64,000 nucleotides of DNA from Nymphalis io. Its lineage: Eukaryota > Arthropoda > Insecta > Lepidoptera > Nymphalidae. How positions within the stretch are numbered: the stretch's first letter is position 1; each line of letters begins with the position of its first letter. Location of the stretch: NCBI RefSeq assembly GCF_905147045.1, contig NC_065890.1, positions 2,728,001 through 2,792,000 on the forward strand, given 5' to 3'. The translations under genes and the position numbers were made by a program. Below the pieces are notes generated by a model, which saw nothing but the letters and a program-made list of their open reading frames with translations, ran no database searches and had not been told where the DNA came from. Positions 1 through 13,223 of this stretch are shown in pieces.

Positions 1-132
1 ATATTATGCGCTAGATGTAAAAACTTATTCAAAGAAACTTTACATCTGACGTTATACATTTATATGCAATTAAATAATCTAATTAGGTACATCATTATTT
101 ATGGTGTATATAGAGAAACGACAATCAAAACT

Positions 133-414
133 ATTTTTATAGTAGGTGTATAGGCGGACGAGCATATGGGCCACCTGATGGTAAGTGGTCACCAACGCCC
201 ATAGACATTGGCATTGTTAACCATCGTTTGCATTGCCAATGCGCCACCTACTTTAGGAACTAAGATGTTATGTCCCTTGTGCCTGTAATTAAACTGGCTC
301 ACTCACACTTCAAACCGAAACACAGCAATACCAAGAAAGCTGTTTTGCGGTAGAATATCTGATGAGTGGGTGGTACCTACCCAGACGAGATTGCACAAAG
401 GCCTACCACCAGTA
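133..414 (-). repeat. SINE-A (Bm1/BmSE-like), near full length
   Basis: Poly(A)-tailed SINE in minus orientation. The plus strand reads from a short T-run through the shared block around GAGCATATGGGCCACCTGAT to the 5' end block CTACCACCAGTA. The same ~280-bp unit recurs about 15 times in this window. The resemblance to Bombyx Bm1/BmSE is from memory. The T-run is weak here, so this is probably an older copy. Confidence 0.85.
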
Positions 415-1114
415 TTAACTGCCAGTGCCGGCAATATTCACGTACATTACAATTTATACAGTATAAATTATGATTTGCATGCATTATTACAATTATATGT
501 CAAATTTATTTATCTTGTTTGGATTTCTCAAATAATTAAATTAATGAAAATATTTTTTGTATACTCTATTCAAATGAATTTGTTTTATGATTCTATTTGC
601 GTATAGTAATATTTTAATCATCAACATCCGTAACATGTTGCTAATTGCCATCGTTTCCTATTTGCAGCTTTACGTCTTTATGTTGTTTCAGCAATTTTCA
701 TTTCACCCAGACATGTATTCAAAAAAAAACATATACTATTCTATTTATAAACCCACTTAATTCGTTTTGTCCGTTCATCTCTGGTGAAAAATATACCTAT
801 TTATTAAACGACTGCCCAAAAAAGGAATGTAATGTTTTAGGTTTCTTGTATGTATGTCAGTTTGTTTATTCTACCATATCATTCAAAATCCTGAATAGAC
901 TTGGGATTTCAGGGTTATCTGTGCTTTTATTTTATTTTTATTTCCAGTACTGATAATAAATTTTATCACAATTGAAAAATTGATGTAATACATTATATTA
1001 TATATATTGAATAAAGGTTTTTACTTATAGTCAAAACACAAACTTACATAATACCACTATGCTATAAAATTTTATGCTATAGTTTTGAGGGTATTTTGAT
1101 AATTGGTTCCTATG
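415..1114. other. AT-rich spacer, nothing recognised
   Basis: Contains two short open frames (370-606 and 645-953), the first starting inside the SINE. Both have the Phe/Tyr/Ile-rich composition expected of AT-rich non-coding DNA and no family motif or splice context. Confidence 0.5.
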
Positions 1115-1356
1115 TTTTTTTTTTTTTTATAGACTAGGAAGGCGGACGAGCATATGGGCCACCTGATGGTAAGTGGTCACCAAACGCCCTTAGACATTGG
1201 CATTGTAAGAAATGTCAACCATCGCTTATAGCCAATGCGCCACCAACCTTGGGAACTAAGATTTTATGTCCCTTGTGCCTGTAATTACACTGGCTCATTC
1301 ACCCTTCAAACCGGAACACAACAATATCAAGTATTGCTGTTTTGCGGTAGAATATC
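1115..1356 (-). repeat. SINE-A, 5'-truncated
   Basis: Begins with T14 (the poly(A) tail read from the other strand) and matches the family until GGTAGAATATC, where homology stops. The first ~60 bases of the SINE are missing, as expected from incomplete target-primed reverse transcription. Confidence 0.88.
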
Positions 1357-4300
1357 AAAATGTTAAACCAATGACTATTATATTATAAAGGCATTTTTTT
1401 GTTTCAATGTCCTACTAACTTTATTGATTTTTTTTACAAAAGCCTTCGCTCCTTTTAATAAGTTTTTAGTAGGTACATATTTAATCACGCGATTCCACTG
1501 AGAATTGATGCGCATGAAGATAAGTTTTTGCTATACATGTAGATTTTGTTATGAAGTTTTCCATCGCCGACGGGTAAAAAAAAACAAATTAGTTAATACA
1601 TCGTCGTAATCCACGACCTTCCTTTAAGATTTACGTGTTCTAGCTATTGGACCATCTTGGCGCCAACATACAACATTTAAAAAAAAAAAAGCTAATAATT
1701 TTAATGTTGCTCTGAGGTAATATAATGACATACATAATGTACGTTATAAGATACAGTAAAATTATTTGTTTTTTTTTTTACTCAACTAAAAGGGGAAGAA
1801 TTTAACGCCTTATTGAATAATAGTAGAAGTACGCTTTGCTCACCAGTGGGAATAAGTTTATTTCGTAAATAAACCAAAAAACAATAATTCTGTACCGTTA
1901 CAGGGATTACTTACTGGTCGGTTAGCAATTGATCAAGCTGGCGTACAAAAAGCAATAGTTTAAACTTCACGTAGCAAACAGCCGTAAAAGATTTTTAAAA
2001 TGGAACAACTGCACTTGAAAAATGCAACTCTATTAAATAGCGAGTAAGCGGTCTGAAAAATTGCGAAATAGGATGCTCAGGAATGAAAGTAAACATAATT
2101 AAAATTCTTGAGCATATTCTCTTGGAACGTTGTTAAGCGTTGTTCCAGCGGAAATGAACGACGAGTGAGACTCATTCGCATTTCATATATTTAATTATGA
2201 TGTGCATTATGAGATTTTATTTAATACCTAAGTAATTAATCTGGGACTAGACGGTTTGTACCATTAGATTTGATACGATGTGGGAATTCGAATTTGGAAC
2301 CCTCTTAACCCCCTACATTTACTTGGAGTAAGTAAGCCGTGTTTATCCGGGGTATATCTTATTACTATGCTTTCAGTTTCCTTTTATTCCAAACGCCGTT
2401 AACATTTTATACTTGTTTAGATATTAAAGTTATTGTCAAATGTTGTGATTTTGGCTTATGCTTTTCAGTCAGAACATAAATTCAAATATTTTATTTATTT
2501 ATTATTCATTATTAAAAAGTCAATATTGGTTTAATGTACAGAAATATATACTACTGAAATAGGTCACTAGAACTTTACAAGTAAATTAAAGCTTCATGAA
2601 ACATAAGAAATAAATTGCTATCATCTACTGCATGCAATGCCTTTTAAATAATAATTTATAATTATATTAATGTTTTGAGCTCATTTATATTTTAGTTTTT
2701 TTTTTATTATGTAGTGTCCAACTGTGTGCCTTTGGTCTATCTTTCTATCAGTTTAGAGTGTAGTAGTTTCATGTGTCTTAAGATTCAGATTCAGACAGTA
2801 TCAGATTGTACGTTACCCACCTTTATAAACCCCTTTCAATTAAATTTTTTGTTTGACTATGATTTTAAGTCTCGACGTAAAAGAAAATTGTATCTTCTTG
2901 CCTTGTCTATAGCATCGTTCTTGAGACGTTTGAAGATCATCAGTTCATTTCCTGCTTGACGAGGGTCTTACGAACTTTCACAGGTCTGATTGTTTCGAAT
3001 TACAACCCTTATGAAAAAAACTTATCAAAAAAATACGTTTCCCTAAAATAAATGCAACTGAACCATAAAGATCATCGCGTTGAAAACCAAGCGAGTTGGT
3101 ATAATTAGTTTTCAAAGGCGCTCAGCATATTCATACGAGCTGAATGAGTTCGTGCGAACGCATTGTCTGGGTAAAAGTTACTTGATGCTTGGTGTATATT
3201 TGCATACTTTATAACTTGTACAAAACTTTACATAGATCAAATCTTAGGACGAATAAAATGATTACATAGTGTAAAACAAAAATAAAGAAGTTCGTCTCTA
3301 TGCTTTTTGGGTTTATTTTAATAAGCAGTATTTGGACTAGGTTTTATTATTTAAAGACTACAAACAGTATCGGATTTCGTCTAAATTCATCACACTCCGC
3401 GAAGGTTTAGCGTATTTCTTCTCAATTGTGTGCGACATGTATGTTTTTAATTAAAGATGTATCCATGTAGTACGATTAATGCAATATCACGAAATGGGAA
3501 ATTGTAGCATGATATATTTTTTTGCGTTTTATTCAAACACTTATGGTTCGTACATGTAAAGCCAGAGGCCTGTTAGGTTGACTAAGTTTTTATAATAAAA
3601 TCTAAAAAATAATTAAATATTTTGTGCGCTTTTGGATGTTTAATTGCTGAATTATTTGTACATTATATTCTTTTTCAGTTAGCTCATTGTTTTTCTAGAG
3701 TAGAGACCGTAATATAATATATATAATAATATAATAATGAGGGTGATGATTATTTTGGCGTTTCTACATTATAGTTTTGTTTTTTTTTTTTTTTTTTAAT
3801 AATAAGATTATTTATTTAACACGTGTTTGCAACAGTATTGCTATACTACATACTTTAATAAATACAGTACGACTTTCTCCGTAAATACACATGTGTATAA
3901 AGTCATAAATTTGATTACATTTAATCATATTATATGAACGTTATTTATGTATAGCCGTCGTTACGTTCGCAATATCACACCCGGTAATTATTTCATACGA
4001 GTCACCAGCGATAAGCGATTTAATGAAGAGTATAAACAAATTACAAATATTTATACGTCTTATATGTTCGTGTGTCTTTGTCTAATCTAATCTGTTTTTC
4101 TCGACACGTCTGGACAGGTACATCTGATAAGTGCCCTGTTAACGACAAAATTTATTTCATATCTTTGTTTGTCAAGTATCAACTTTTCATCAAACAATAG
4201 CGGTTTCTGACAACTTTTTTCACATTTGTCTCGGCAATATTCTGATAACTGTTTCATTAAATATGTAAATTAATTATAATACAGCTAAACACTAATACTC

Positions 4301-5785
4301 TAGTTTGCCGATGATAGTTATGAGAGTCAGAATGTTTATAAAAACAAATTTTACCTTAGTTTTTATTTCTTAGTGTCTATGGGCAAATACGATCGATTCA
4401 AATAGGCAATATGTACGATAAAATAGCAGATATTAAAGGATTATCGTTATAAGCCTCGAATTTTGCTAGTTACTATGTAAATACGCTTTCCTCTCTCCGC
4501 CTTATTTTTGGGTTGGACAACGAAATAAGCTGCACTAAAACGCAGACTTGCGGTAAAAGCCGCGTTTACAAACTGAAATGAAATATCCATTTCTAATTCT
4601 AACGAAACGTATCCAATCCCAGAATTACGAGTTCCTTATCACTTATAGTAATTTTAGATGTATTATATAGTAGTTTCAAATTATTTATTTAAAAAATACA
4701 TTTTAACATATCCCATTTACAAAACGACATCTATTATGTAGACAAGATTATATTTTTACCAACACCAACATTACAGCCTAATCGGTTCGATGAAACTGGT
4801 TTAAAATTTTATTCAATTGCGAGGTTTAACCCATACATATATATTATGTTAAACTATTTAATATATACGAGTTTGTATATAAAACAGTCCTTTACATTAC
4901 AATAATCTCATTTAACTTTATTGATATAGATAATTCTTTGAAGTCATAGCTGATATTAGTTAATAATATATATAAGCTCTACAGAATTTACTTCGTCTAG
5001 TAGAGGCTCGAGTGACACATAAAGGGGTTTATCCTTGTAAATTTTTATTTAATATACATAATATATATGTGTCTAATCACTATTCACGTGATTATATTAC
5101 GTTTCTTCGGAGGTACCGTCAGGCCAACACCTCAATTTCAAACGTTTATATTAGTATGTATCCACGAGCTTAGTTATTTTTCAATTTTTCAATATTATTT
5201 TTAGTATCGATTAAAATTTTATAGAATCTCTAATAAGAAATTCCAAATGAAAAAGCAATAAAACTGTTAGATATTACAAAATTCAGTTCAAAAGAGTTCA
5301 TAAAGTGTGAAATTTTTAATAAAACTTCGGAATTTACTGTAGGTCAATTCTTAATAGTTAGTTTTCAATGGATTTTTCTAGAATGTATTTTCTTATATGA
5401 CTTATCAAATGAAACTCAGTTTTCGTAAATAATTGAATATGTACTGTGTAATAATGACTATGAAAAAACATACTTCCATGTAGAACATAAAAGCGATGAT
5501 TGTGATTACAATTCGAGTATGACTACTTTTTATCGTATCAGATTTCCAGTGACGTAAGCTTTCGTTACAATGTCGAACATGTTAAAATCAGATAATGCGA
5601 TAATGCTGCAAAATTGTTACCTGGAACAAAAAGTATAAAAGGTTAATTAAGAAAAATAACAGATGCTTTTGCATGTTACAGTTTTATACACTGTATTACT
5701 CATTGTTTCTTACATTGCTATACACATATATAATAACAATAAGTAGCTATTTATAAAATAGTAACTATATATATATAAATAAAGA

Positions 5786-5816
<31 letters not shown>

Positions 5817-5968
5817 TTTTTAAAATGATTCGCTTGAAGTCCGTCCATTGTCTATGCATAAGAAATCTAACGATTTTAATCGATGATATTCAATTTGACA
5901 AATTATATAATAAAATTGAATCAACTATGAAGATGTAGTCGTTTGAGTGTCAATAGTGCAAAGCCTTG
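1357..5968. other. 4.6 kb AT-rich DNA without recognisable gene
   Basis: Homopolymer T runs near 2698 and 3778, short TA-rich tracts, and an (AT)n plus poly-T tract at 5785-5821. The open frame at 2714-2959 has no family motif. No repeat of the SINE-A or SINE-B type seen. Confidence 0.5.
5785..5821. repeat. (AT)n microsatellite followed by T14
   Basis: Uninterrupted AT dinucleotides followed directly by a T homopolymer. No retroelement body is attached on either side. Confidence 0.85.
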
Positions 5969-6257
5969 TACTGGTGGTAGGGCTTTGTGCAAGCTCGTCT
6001 GGGTAGGTACGCACAGATCAGATATTCTACCGCAAAACAGCAGTACTTGGTATTGTTGTGTTCCAGTTTGAAGGGTGAGTGGGCCAGTGTAATTACAGGT
6101 ACAAGGGACATAACATCTTAGTTCCCAAGGTTGGTGGCGCATTGGTAATGTAAGCGATGGTTAACATTTTTTACAATGCCAATGTCTATGGGCGTTGGTG
6201 ACCACTTACCATTAAGTGGCCCATATACTCGTCAGCCTTCCTATTCTATAAAAAAAA
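5969..6257 (+). repeat. SINE-A, full length, with A-tail
   Basis: Starts TACTGGTGGTAGGGC and ends CTATTCTATAAAAAAAA. A possible short target duplication, AAAGCCT, lies just before the 5' end (5960-5966) and just after the tail (6259-6265). It is short enough to be chance. Confidence 0.9.
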
Positions 6258-6819
6258 TAAAGCCTACGGAGTGCTTAGCCATTTAAAAATGGCAGCTTAG
6301 ATCCTGAACACTTAAGCTATTGGCGTCCGCATTTCTACTACAAGCTTTACATTTAATAATAAGGGGTCATTATGAATATTAGTAATATGAGGTGTAAACG
6401 GTAATTTTTATAAGTATTTATAAACGCCACTGAATTAATTAAAACTTAAACTAAATACTGTATTAACAATACAAAATATTAAATATTAATTAATGTCATA
6501 CGTAAATTCCTTTATTATTTACTGATATTACAATAATAATAAAATATGAGACGAAGGGAAAATCGAAATGTGAGTCCAATACAATAAAATAGCATCGTGT
6601 CAGCTTTGCTCGAAGATATTGGATGACAGATAACGCTATTTCAGCTATTTCACAACTTAGCTTTCTAGTTCGTACAGCACGAAGTATAAGATACGTAACA
6701 CTAGAACCCCATCATGAAATATATTATTGAAGACTTGAGAGAAAATACATACAAAAATTTGCAATAGTGGTTGAGTTAGTGATTTGGTTACGATGTACGA
6801 AATAAATAAATAAATGGTG

Positions 6820-7115
6820 TTGATGATCCTCCTGACCGATTTCGACCAACTACGGACATTTTCAAGGAAGACTAGGAGCCACCTGCTGTTCTCATACATC
6901 ATAGTTTCATGGAATTACAAATCCATTACGAACGAAAACAGCTCAAGCTCAGGAGCAACGACTTTACGTACTTGCCAAGACACGAGTGTAAGCACTGCCA
7001 TCGTCAAACCCCGCGCTGCTACTCCATAAACTTTTTAGTGGCTTTGGGTTGGAACCCGAGGTTCTGAGCTCCACAACCTCGGCAGCTATGACCTTATCAG
7101 CTTTCACTTTTTACA
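6820..7115 (+). repeat. Interspersed repeat D, diverged copy
   Basis: Carries the blocks CTCCTGACCGATTTCG, ACGACTTTACGTACTTGCC and TAAACTTTTTAGTGGC in an order I recall from a common lepidopteran repeat. Related blocks occur at 8960-9110 and 17230-17490. Element class is not determined. Confidence 0.55.
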
Positions 7116-8959
7116 CCAGAGAATAAAAAATCAGTTAATTTGTAAATAGGCTAATGTATGAAAAAATCGTTTGTGAATTTTATTCAGTATTTTGATCATG
7201 CGGTAATTTGTTACAATGACTGCCTATGGTGTGCTTCTATAGTTGTTTAATATTTCACTGTACATTTTCTCTAAATGTAACTGTATTTTTTTTTCTACAT
7301 ACATAATACACTGTGGCAAAGTCTAGACAAAGATAAAACAATTTAAGCAATTGCCAAGAGTACCCCCCACTAGAGCTGCGAGAAACGATCAAAAAATACT
7401 CGAGACAAACGAAGGCTCAGAAAATGGACAGACTTGAAATAAATAAAACTATAAAATATCACTAAAGACTAAACAAATATATCTCTAATTCAAAATTGTT
7501 ATATAATTTAAATAAATATATATATGCGAATCTGTTAAGTTACTTACGTTATTACTACTTAATACATAAGCCTGTAGCATAATTCAATTTATTCATATAA
7601 AACATAATATTTATATTACGTTTATGTAATTTAATTGAGTATTATTCTAATATTTCTTGTACTGCTATCATTTATTTCTTTCTAATTTGCCTAAAATATG
7701 ACCGGTATATAATTCTGCCAGAAAAGTCTTAAGTCCGCTTTTTCAGCAATTACATTAATTTAGTTATTAAATATATTAAAATAAATTATCATTTATTTAA
7801 AACGAGCGAACTAAAAGAGTAAGATAAAGAAGTTAAATTTTATTCAGTTTCCCTTTTTCTGATATAAATACTTGTTTCGCAGTTCGTACTCATTCCCGAT
7901 TTCGTAACAATCAATACATTCTTTTTGATGTAATAAAGATTTTAGATACGCTGGCTAGAGCAAACTTTTCAACGATTAATGAAAATTCGTTTCGTGTCCG
8001 ATGTTACTCACAACTTTCAGCGATAGAGGTGCCAATTCTGAATAATGGCATCATGTTCTTTGTTTATTGACATAAAATATTGGAAAACTTTATAAATTTC
8101 AAACATCCACAAATAGAGGCACGAATATTGAATGTAAATTCAGAACCTAAGTAATATTTAAGTAGTAAACTTGTTTATAGTTTCGAATCATCCTTAGATC
8201 TCTTAAATTAATGGTGAAAATTTAATTTGAGTTTATTGTTTATCTTTAGAATCTCCCGGTTACTCTAAACCATATTATAATTTAAATCTGTACTACATTT
8301 TCTTTGAACAGTTTTAAATATTATTTCAGAAACTTTCATCTAGGTTTTAGTATTTCATTTAATATGGGAATAATTAATCATATCTGCAAACCTACTAGCC
8401 GCTAGATAAATCGAGAATGTATACACGCGAAAGCAAAACAGAAAATACAATTTTTCTCTCATTTACTGAAAGACAAGTAGAAAACGGAGTGCGAAAAGTA
8501 TATTTACGGTGAAGTTCGTAGATACATTTGGTTTGGAAATATTAAACATATGTTTAAAGCAGGAAGGATCAAAATTATATTTTCCCCTTAGTCCTGTACA
8601 CAAAACATATTTTTTCCATTATTTAGCGCATTCGTGTCGGTGGGTAGTTGAAATTCGTATTTTTACGAGCAAGCCGGCTCGACGCCTCTGAATTTTATGC
8701 CTTAAATGTTAACGAATGTTGATGCTATGAATTTCCAAGAAATCATTCTGTTTGGAGTCTTGTTATAATGAATTTATTCAACATCGTTCATATAATAATG
8801 TATTTTTGTGTTTTTATCATTTTTTATTTATTTCAAGCGGAAAACATGGTTTAAGATTTCATGTGTTTGTGATTTGATTTGTGATTAGATTTGATTTTAT
8901 GTGTTTGTGTGTTTACAAGCATATATCTATATAAGGGTATGATAATGATGATGGTGATT
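7116..8959. other. AT-rich DNA, nothing recognised
   Basis: No open frame with coding character. The frame at 8509-8691 is short and ends in a small GC-richer patch near 8630-8690 that I cannot assign. Confidence 0.45.
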
Positions 8960-9110
8960 TTGTCTTCCATAATTAGACAACTGCGCAGGGCATTTATATA
9001 ATTTGATGGCTACCCGACACGACCGGAAAGAGTTCAAGCGCAGGACCATGGTTTACATGCTCTCTGAGACACGACCCGATCCGATCCGACTCAACTAAGC
9101 AGGAAAGGTA
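8960..9110 (+). repeat. Interspersed repeat D, fragment
   Basis: Shares the order CAACTGCGCAGGGCAT, CCGACACGACCGGAAAGAG, CAAGCGCAGGACCA and CTCTCTGAGACACG with the remembered lepidopteran consensus. Both ends are ragged. Confidence 0.6.
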
Positions 9111-9259
9111 AGGTAAATTACTACAGTAAAGTAGTATATTTAATAATAAAATATTTATTTCGATCACTATAAAATGTCTAATACGTACCATACTTTTATT
9201 TATTTTTTATTTAGTTACTCTCGAATATTGATTTATTTGATTGTCTTTCATTTAATACA

Positions 9260-9555
9260 AGCTTTGTGCAAGGGCTTTGTGCAAGCTCGTCTGGGTAGGT
9301 ACCACCCACTCATCAGATATTCTACCGCAAAACAGCAATACTTGATATTGTTGTGTTCCGTTTTGAAGGGTGAGTGAGCCAGTGTAATTACAGGCACAAG
9401 GGACATAAAATCTTAGTTCCCAAGGTGGTGGCGCATTGGCTATAAGCGATGGTTAACATTTCTTACAATGCCAATGTCTAAGGGCGTTTGGTGACCACTT
9501 ACCCATCAGGTGGCCCATATGCTCGTCCACCTTCCTATTCTATATAAAAAAAAAA
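9260..9555 (+). repeat. SINE-A with 12-bp direct duplication at 5' end
   Basis: Body and A-tail are normal. The 5' edge contains GCTTTGTGCAAG twice in tandem, separated by one base. The usual TGGTGGTAG start is missing, so the 5' end was probably altered at insertion. Confidence 0.85.
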
Positions 9556-9984
9556 CAATAATATATAAGCAAATTCGTTCGAACCGGGTGTCCTTGACAC
9601 CTCTCACTGTATATTTTTTCATCTTTTCACAAATATTAAATACTTGTTACAATACAATACGACGTTTGAATTTTCTAAATAAGTTTCAATGATATACATG
9701 CGTTCCATTGTTTTAGAACTTCAACGAATAGCGTAGGCGAAGTTACTCCGAAACATAAAAGCTTTTTGTCTGCAAGATTTCTTGATAACAATGGCTTCTT
9801 ACAGGGAATTAAATGCTATCAACTTGTTTTAAGAACTACTACAAACAGTACTTTAGAAGGATTGTGTCTTTGTATGTATATATTTATTAAGGTATACAAG
9901 AAATATTGCTTTCCTTTCAAATGATGTAAGGAAATAAAGTAACAACCTGTTAATGTACCACTCGTGGGATGAAGCATCCAGCGT

Positions 9985-10064
9985 GGTGAAATTAGCTTCA
10001 AACCTTCTCCTCTGACGGAGAAGAGATTTTAGCCCCGCAGTTGGACATTCACAGGCTACTACTT
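9985..10064 (+). repeat. SINE-B (tRNA-derived, Metulj-like) 3' fragment
   Basis: Retains CAGCGTGGTG, CAAACCTTCTCCTC, an AGCCC-GCAG block and GGACATTCACAGGCT, which form the 3' third of the SINE-B seen complete at 23686-24003. Substituted relative to that copy. Confidence 0.75.
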
Positions 10065-10588
10065 ACTTATTATCCTTTAAATGTGTCTATTATTATGGTT
10101 ATTGATATGTATCTAATCACTATCTGACATTCTAGAATCATGTTCTGCGGTCAGCTTCAAGAATATCTTTGGACATTTGTATTTTGAAAAGTCTGATTTC
10201 GTCTGGCCGTCGAATTGCCTCAAAATCTAAATCAGAACAATTATATCGTAAGTAATAAATCACGATTTAAATATATTAATTGTACATAAATTACGATCAA
10301 AACAAAACAGTTCTCGGTGTTTACGCACGGATGGAAATTAAATAATGGGTACAGCGCTGAAATTAAATTTGGTGACACTTATTTCACAACAGAGTTGATA
10401 AAATTTTAAGTTTTGTTTATTATTTCATTATTATTTATGATTAAAATAATAAGTGTACACAATTTTTCAATTGGTTAGACACTGACTATGTACTTCATTA
10501 AATTTAGAACAAGTTTAATCAATGTTGTAATTTTATTGCAAAATATGGAATCGTTTTCGAAGTCAATATTTTATTACTTATTATAATT

Positions 10589-10735
10589 AACTAGCTGCTG
10601 CCTGCAGCAGATAGCGTATGTGTTAAACTATCTATATTCCAAATTTTATCTAAATCCAACCACACGTTTTTTCATGATAGAGTAACAAAGATTCATCCAT
10701 CCATCCAAAGCTTTTGAGTTTACAATGTCAGTAGG
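10589..10735 (+). repeat. Interspersed repeat C fragment
   Basis: Starts ACTAGCTGC and ends with GAGTAACAAAGATTCATCCATCC. This is the pattern of a widespread lepidopteran repeat also seen near 36830-37025 and 47275-47425, and inverted near 42530-42722 and 46230-46385. Class unknown. Confidence 0.55.
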
Positions 10736-10736
10736 A

Positions 10737-11034
10737 TTTTTTTTTTTTTTTATAGAATAGGAAGGTGGACGAGCATATGGGCCACCTGATGGTAAGTGGT
10801 CACCAAACGCCCTTAGACATTGGCATTGTAAGAAATGTCAACCATCGCTTATAGTCAATGCGCCACCAACCTTGGGAACTAAGATTTTATGTCCCTTATG
10901 CCTGAAATTACACTGGCTCACTCACCCTTCAAACCGGAACACAACAATATCAAGTATTGCTGTTTTGCGGTAGAATATCTGATGAGTGGGTGGTACCTAC
11001 CCAGACGAGCTTGTACAAAGCCCTACCACCAGTA
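10737..11034 (-). repeat. SINE-A, full length
   Basis: Opens with a long T-run (17 or more) on the plus strand and runs to CCCTACCACCAGTA. The long homopolymer and close match to the copies at 24767 and 41396 suggest a relatively young insertion. It sits directly against the repeat C fragment. Confidence 0.92.
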
Positions 11035-11261
11035 AATTTATTTCGCAATGTATTATTTCTGTTTATTATATTGAAGTATTGGTTTAATTATATAAAAATT
11101 GCACATATGTAACACCTAAAATCGGGAAGATAGATTAAGATTGTGGTAAGGAGATATTTAAGGTAGTAATCGTAGATTCTTTCTTTAGGAAGCGTCAAAT
11201 TATTGAAGTGAATAAGTATATATTATAACGTTTTCTCTAGCGAGTTTATAGCATAAGTGAG

Positions 11262-11365
11262 TTTCTTGCCGTTTCATCTAAGTATAATCTGTATTCAAAA
11301 CCAATAGTAGCTTCACATTCAAGTTAATTTAGCAACATGACGATTCAAAAGAAGTTATAAATTGC
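11262..11365 (+). repeat. Interspersed repeat G fragment
   Basis: Contains GAGTTTCTTGCCG, a block resembling CCGAACCGGTGGTAGC and ATGACGATTCAAAAG. Together these recall a common lepidopteran repeat that ends in a TTTTGATTTTGAT-like tail. Related pieces recur across the window in both orientations. Confidence 0.55.
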
Positions 11366-13048
11366 CAATTTAATTAAATAACATTTAATTTTTATTCATT
11401 AAAAGTATCTTTAACAAAAAGTACAAAAAAAAGAAATTATATTGTTAATACTGTGTACATAAACACAGGTAGGTATTACAAAACAAACGTTGCAATTTAA
11501 ACCAAAATAGGCAATAAAGCACCGAAACGGATATTACTGTCCCTTCCGGAATTCAATTTGTTGCATTTAGACGGCATATTACTTTGACATATGTATTGCA
11601 CGTGCACGATATTTTAACCCTTAACATTTGGTTATAAAAGTTACATTTGCACGAATATTTGTCCAGCTATTGAGCCACAATCATATTAGAGTGCAGAGCA
11701 TCATATTCTAACTGACGAATATAATATTGCATGGGGAATGGATAAAGTTTATTCGAAAAATTAGATTGGATGATTGAACATGTTATGATATTTAGAATCG
11801 TTTTTGTTATTATAACATATAAGGTAAGAATTTATTATATTTTTAATAGAAATAAGTATTATTTGTCAATAATCTGTTATTTTTCATTATCAGGTGGCAC
11901 ATATACTCGTCTTTTATTTCGAGCAAATGACCAGGCAGCTCTCCTGATGTTAAGTATGTCTAGGCCATTGAGGTGTCTTATAATCTGCCTTTTTAAAAGA
12001 CCCATATTGTCATTTTGAAGAACACAGACAATTAAGACCTGACTATAGAAAAAAGACCAATAACGTAACAAATAAAACAAAAGTATCCAATTCGAAGATT
12101 ATACATACGTTTAAATTTTTATCTATCTTGTAAAAGGTTTTAATTCGTACAAACTTTTCTTTTAAATTTAGAAAATTGTCAGTTTAAATTTTGCGAGAAG
12201 TTATGAACAGATTTTATGATAGTATTAAACGTCGGTTCGTTTATCACACACGTGTTAAAGTTTGGACTTTATCCAAGACACAGAGATGCAAGTTTACTAG
12301 ACATGACGTCACACAAATTATGTAGGAATTATCGTACAGGAAACAACTCAACTATTTCAAAATTGAGTTTATTAAATGACAAGAAGTCCACAGATTCTTA
12401 ATATTACATTCTTTCACAGTATCATCAATTACATCATCCTTAAAACATTGTTAACTATTTACTTAGATAATTATAATTTATGCAATGTCAAATTTTTCAT
12501 TAAATGTTTTCGTATAGCTTTACATTATAATGAATGCAGTTACATAATTTATCTAGTATGTACTGTACATGTATCATACTTTACATGCAAAGCATTTTTA
12601 TCACATAGAATTTTCAGCTCTTTGAAAGGCAGTTTACGTGATAAGTAAATGTCATGACATGTTGAAACCATTTCTATTACATTTGAGGTTCAAATGAATC
12701 AGTAATTTTAGAAGTTTAAATCGTTCTTTAAACTGTGCTATTTAGCCTATGATGGATCGAGTTTACTGATAAATTTTATTTGTTACGTATAGCATTAATA
12801 GTTCTTAAGAATTATAGTAAATGAAATTATTTAACAGTAGTTTTATACAATGTAGACTAGGTAACATGTAATGTTTCCAACCCTCCATATGAGGACGTTT
12901 TGAGCTTACTTATATATTTGCTTTTTACCCGATATCTTTAGGTTTCCATGCGTTCTTTTCTGTCACTTTCGCACTTGAGAAAAATACCCCTCTAATTTTT
13001 AATTAAAATTCCACTGGAACATTTTGACTTTCAAGATTAGTTACTTTC
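11366..13048. other. AT-rich DNA with scraps of SINE-A
   Basis: At 11887-11957 two ~30-bp SINE-A scraps lie tail to tail (ATCAGGTGGCACATATACTC, then CGAGCAAATGACC with TCCTGATGTTAAG). A perfect CRE-type octamer TGACGTCA is at 12304-12311. No gene recognised. Confidence 0.4.
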
Positions 13049-13053
13049 AATAC
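13049..13053. repeat. Target-site duplication of copia element, left
   Basis: AATAC immediately before the left LTR, repeated exactly as AATAC at 17217-17221 after the right LTR. Five bases is normal for Ty1/copia integrases. Confidence 0.93.
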
Positions 13054-13149
13054 TGTTAGTATGTAAAAAGTATCAAAATATCTGTGGTTTGAAATACTAA
13101 CGCCACCTACTGAATAAAGTTTACATCACTGATCCTACGTGTTTTAATA
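13054..13149 (+). repeat. 5' LTR of copia element
   Basis: 96 bp, starts TGTTAGTATG and ends TTTTAATA. It contains an AATAAA poly(A) signal about two thirds along. Bases 2-9 (GTTAGTAT) and 41-48 (ATACTAAC) are perfect inverted repeats. No convincing TATA box. The 3' terminus is TA rather than the usual CA. Confidence 0.93.
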
Positions 13150-13161
13150 GGTTATGGGCCT
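13150..13161 (+). promoter_or_regulatory. Primer binding site, initiator tRNA-Met internal type
   Basis: GGTTATGGGCC directly follows the LTR. It is complementary to the anticodon-stem region of initiator tRNA-Met (GGCCCATAACC), the same primer arrangement as Drosophila copia, which primes from a cleaved half-tRNA. The match breaks down after about 11-12 bases. Confidence 0.85.
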
Positions 13162-13223
13162 CTTCCGAATTTATCAGTTATTTAATTTAAAATAGATAAA
13201 TTGTGTTTGTGATTCACGGAAAC

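Noticed and set aside
645..953. 102-codon plus-strand frame
   Set aside because: Composition is Phe/Tyr/Ile-rich as expected from AT-rich DNA; no motif, no start context and no splice signal.
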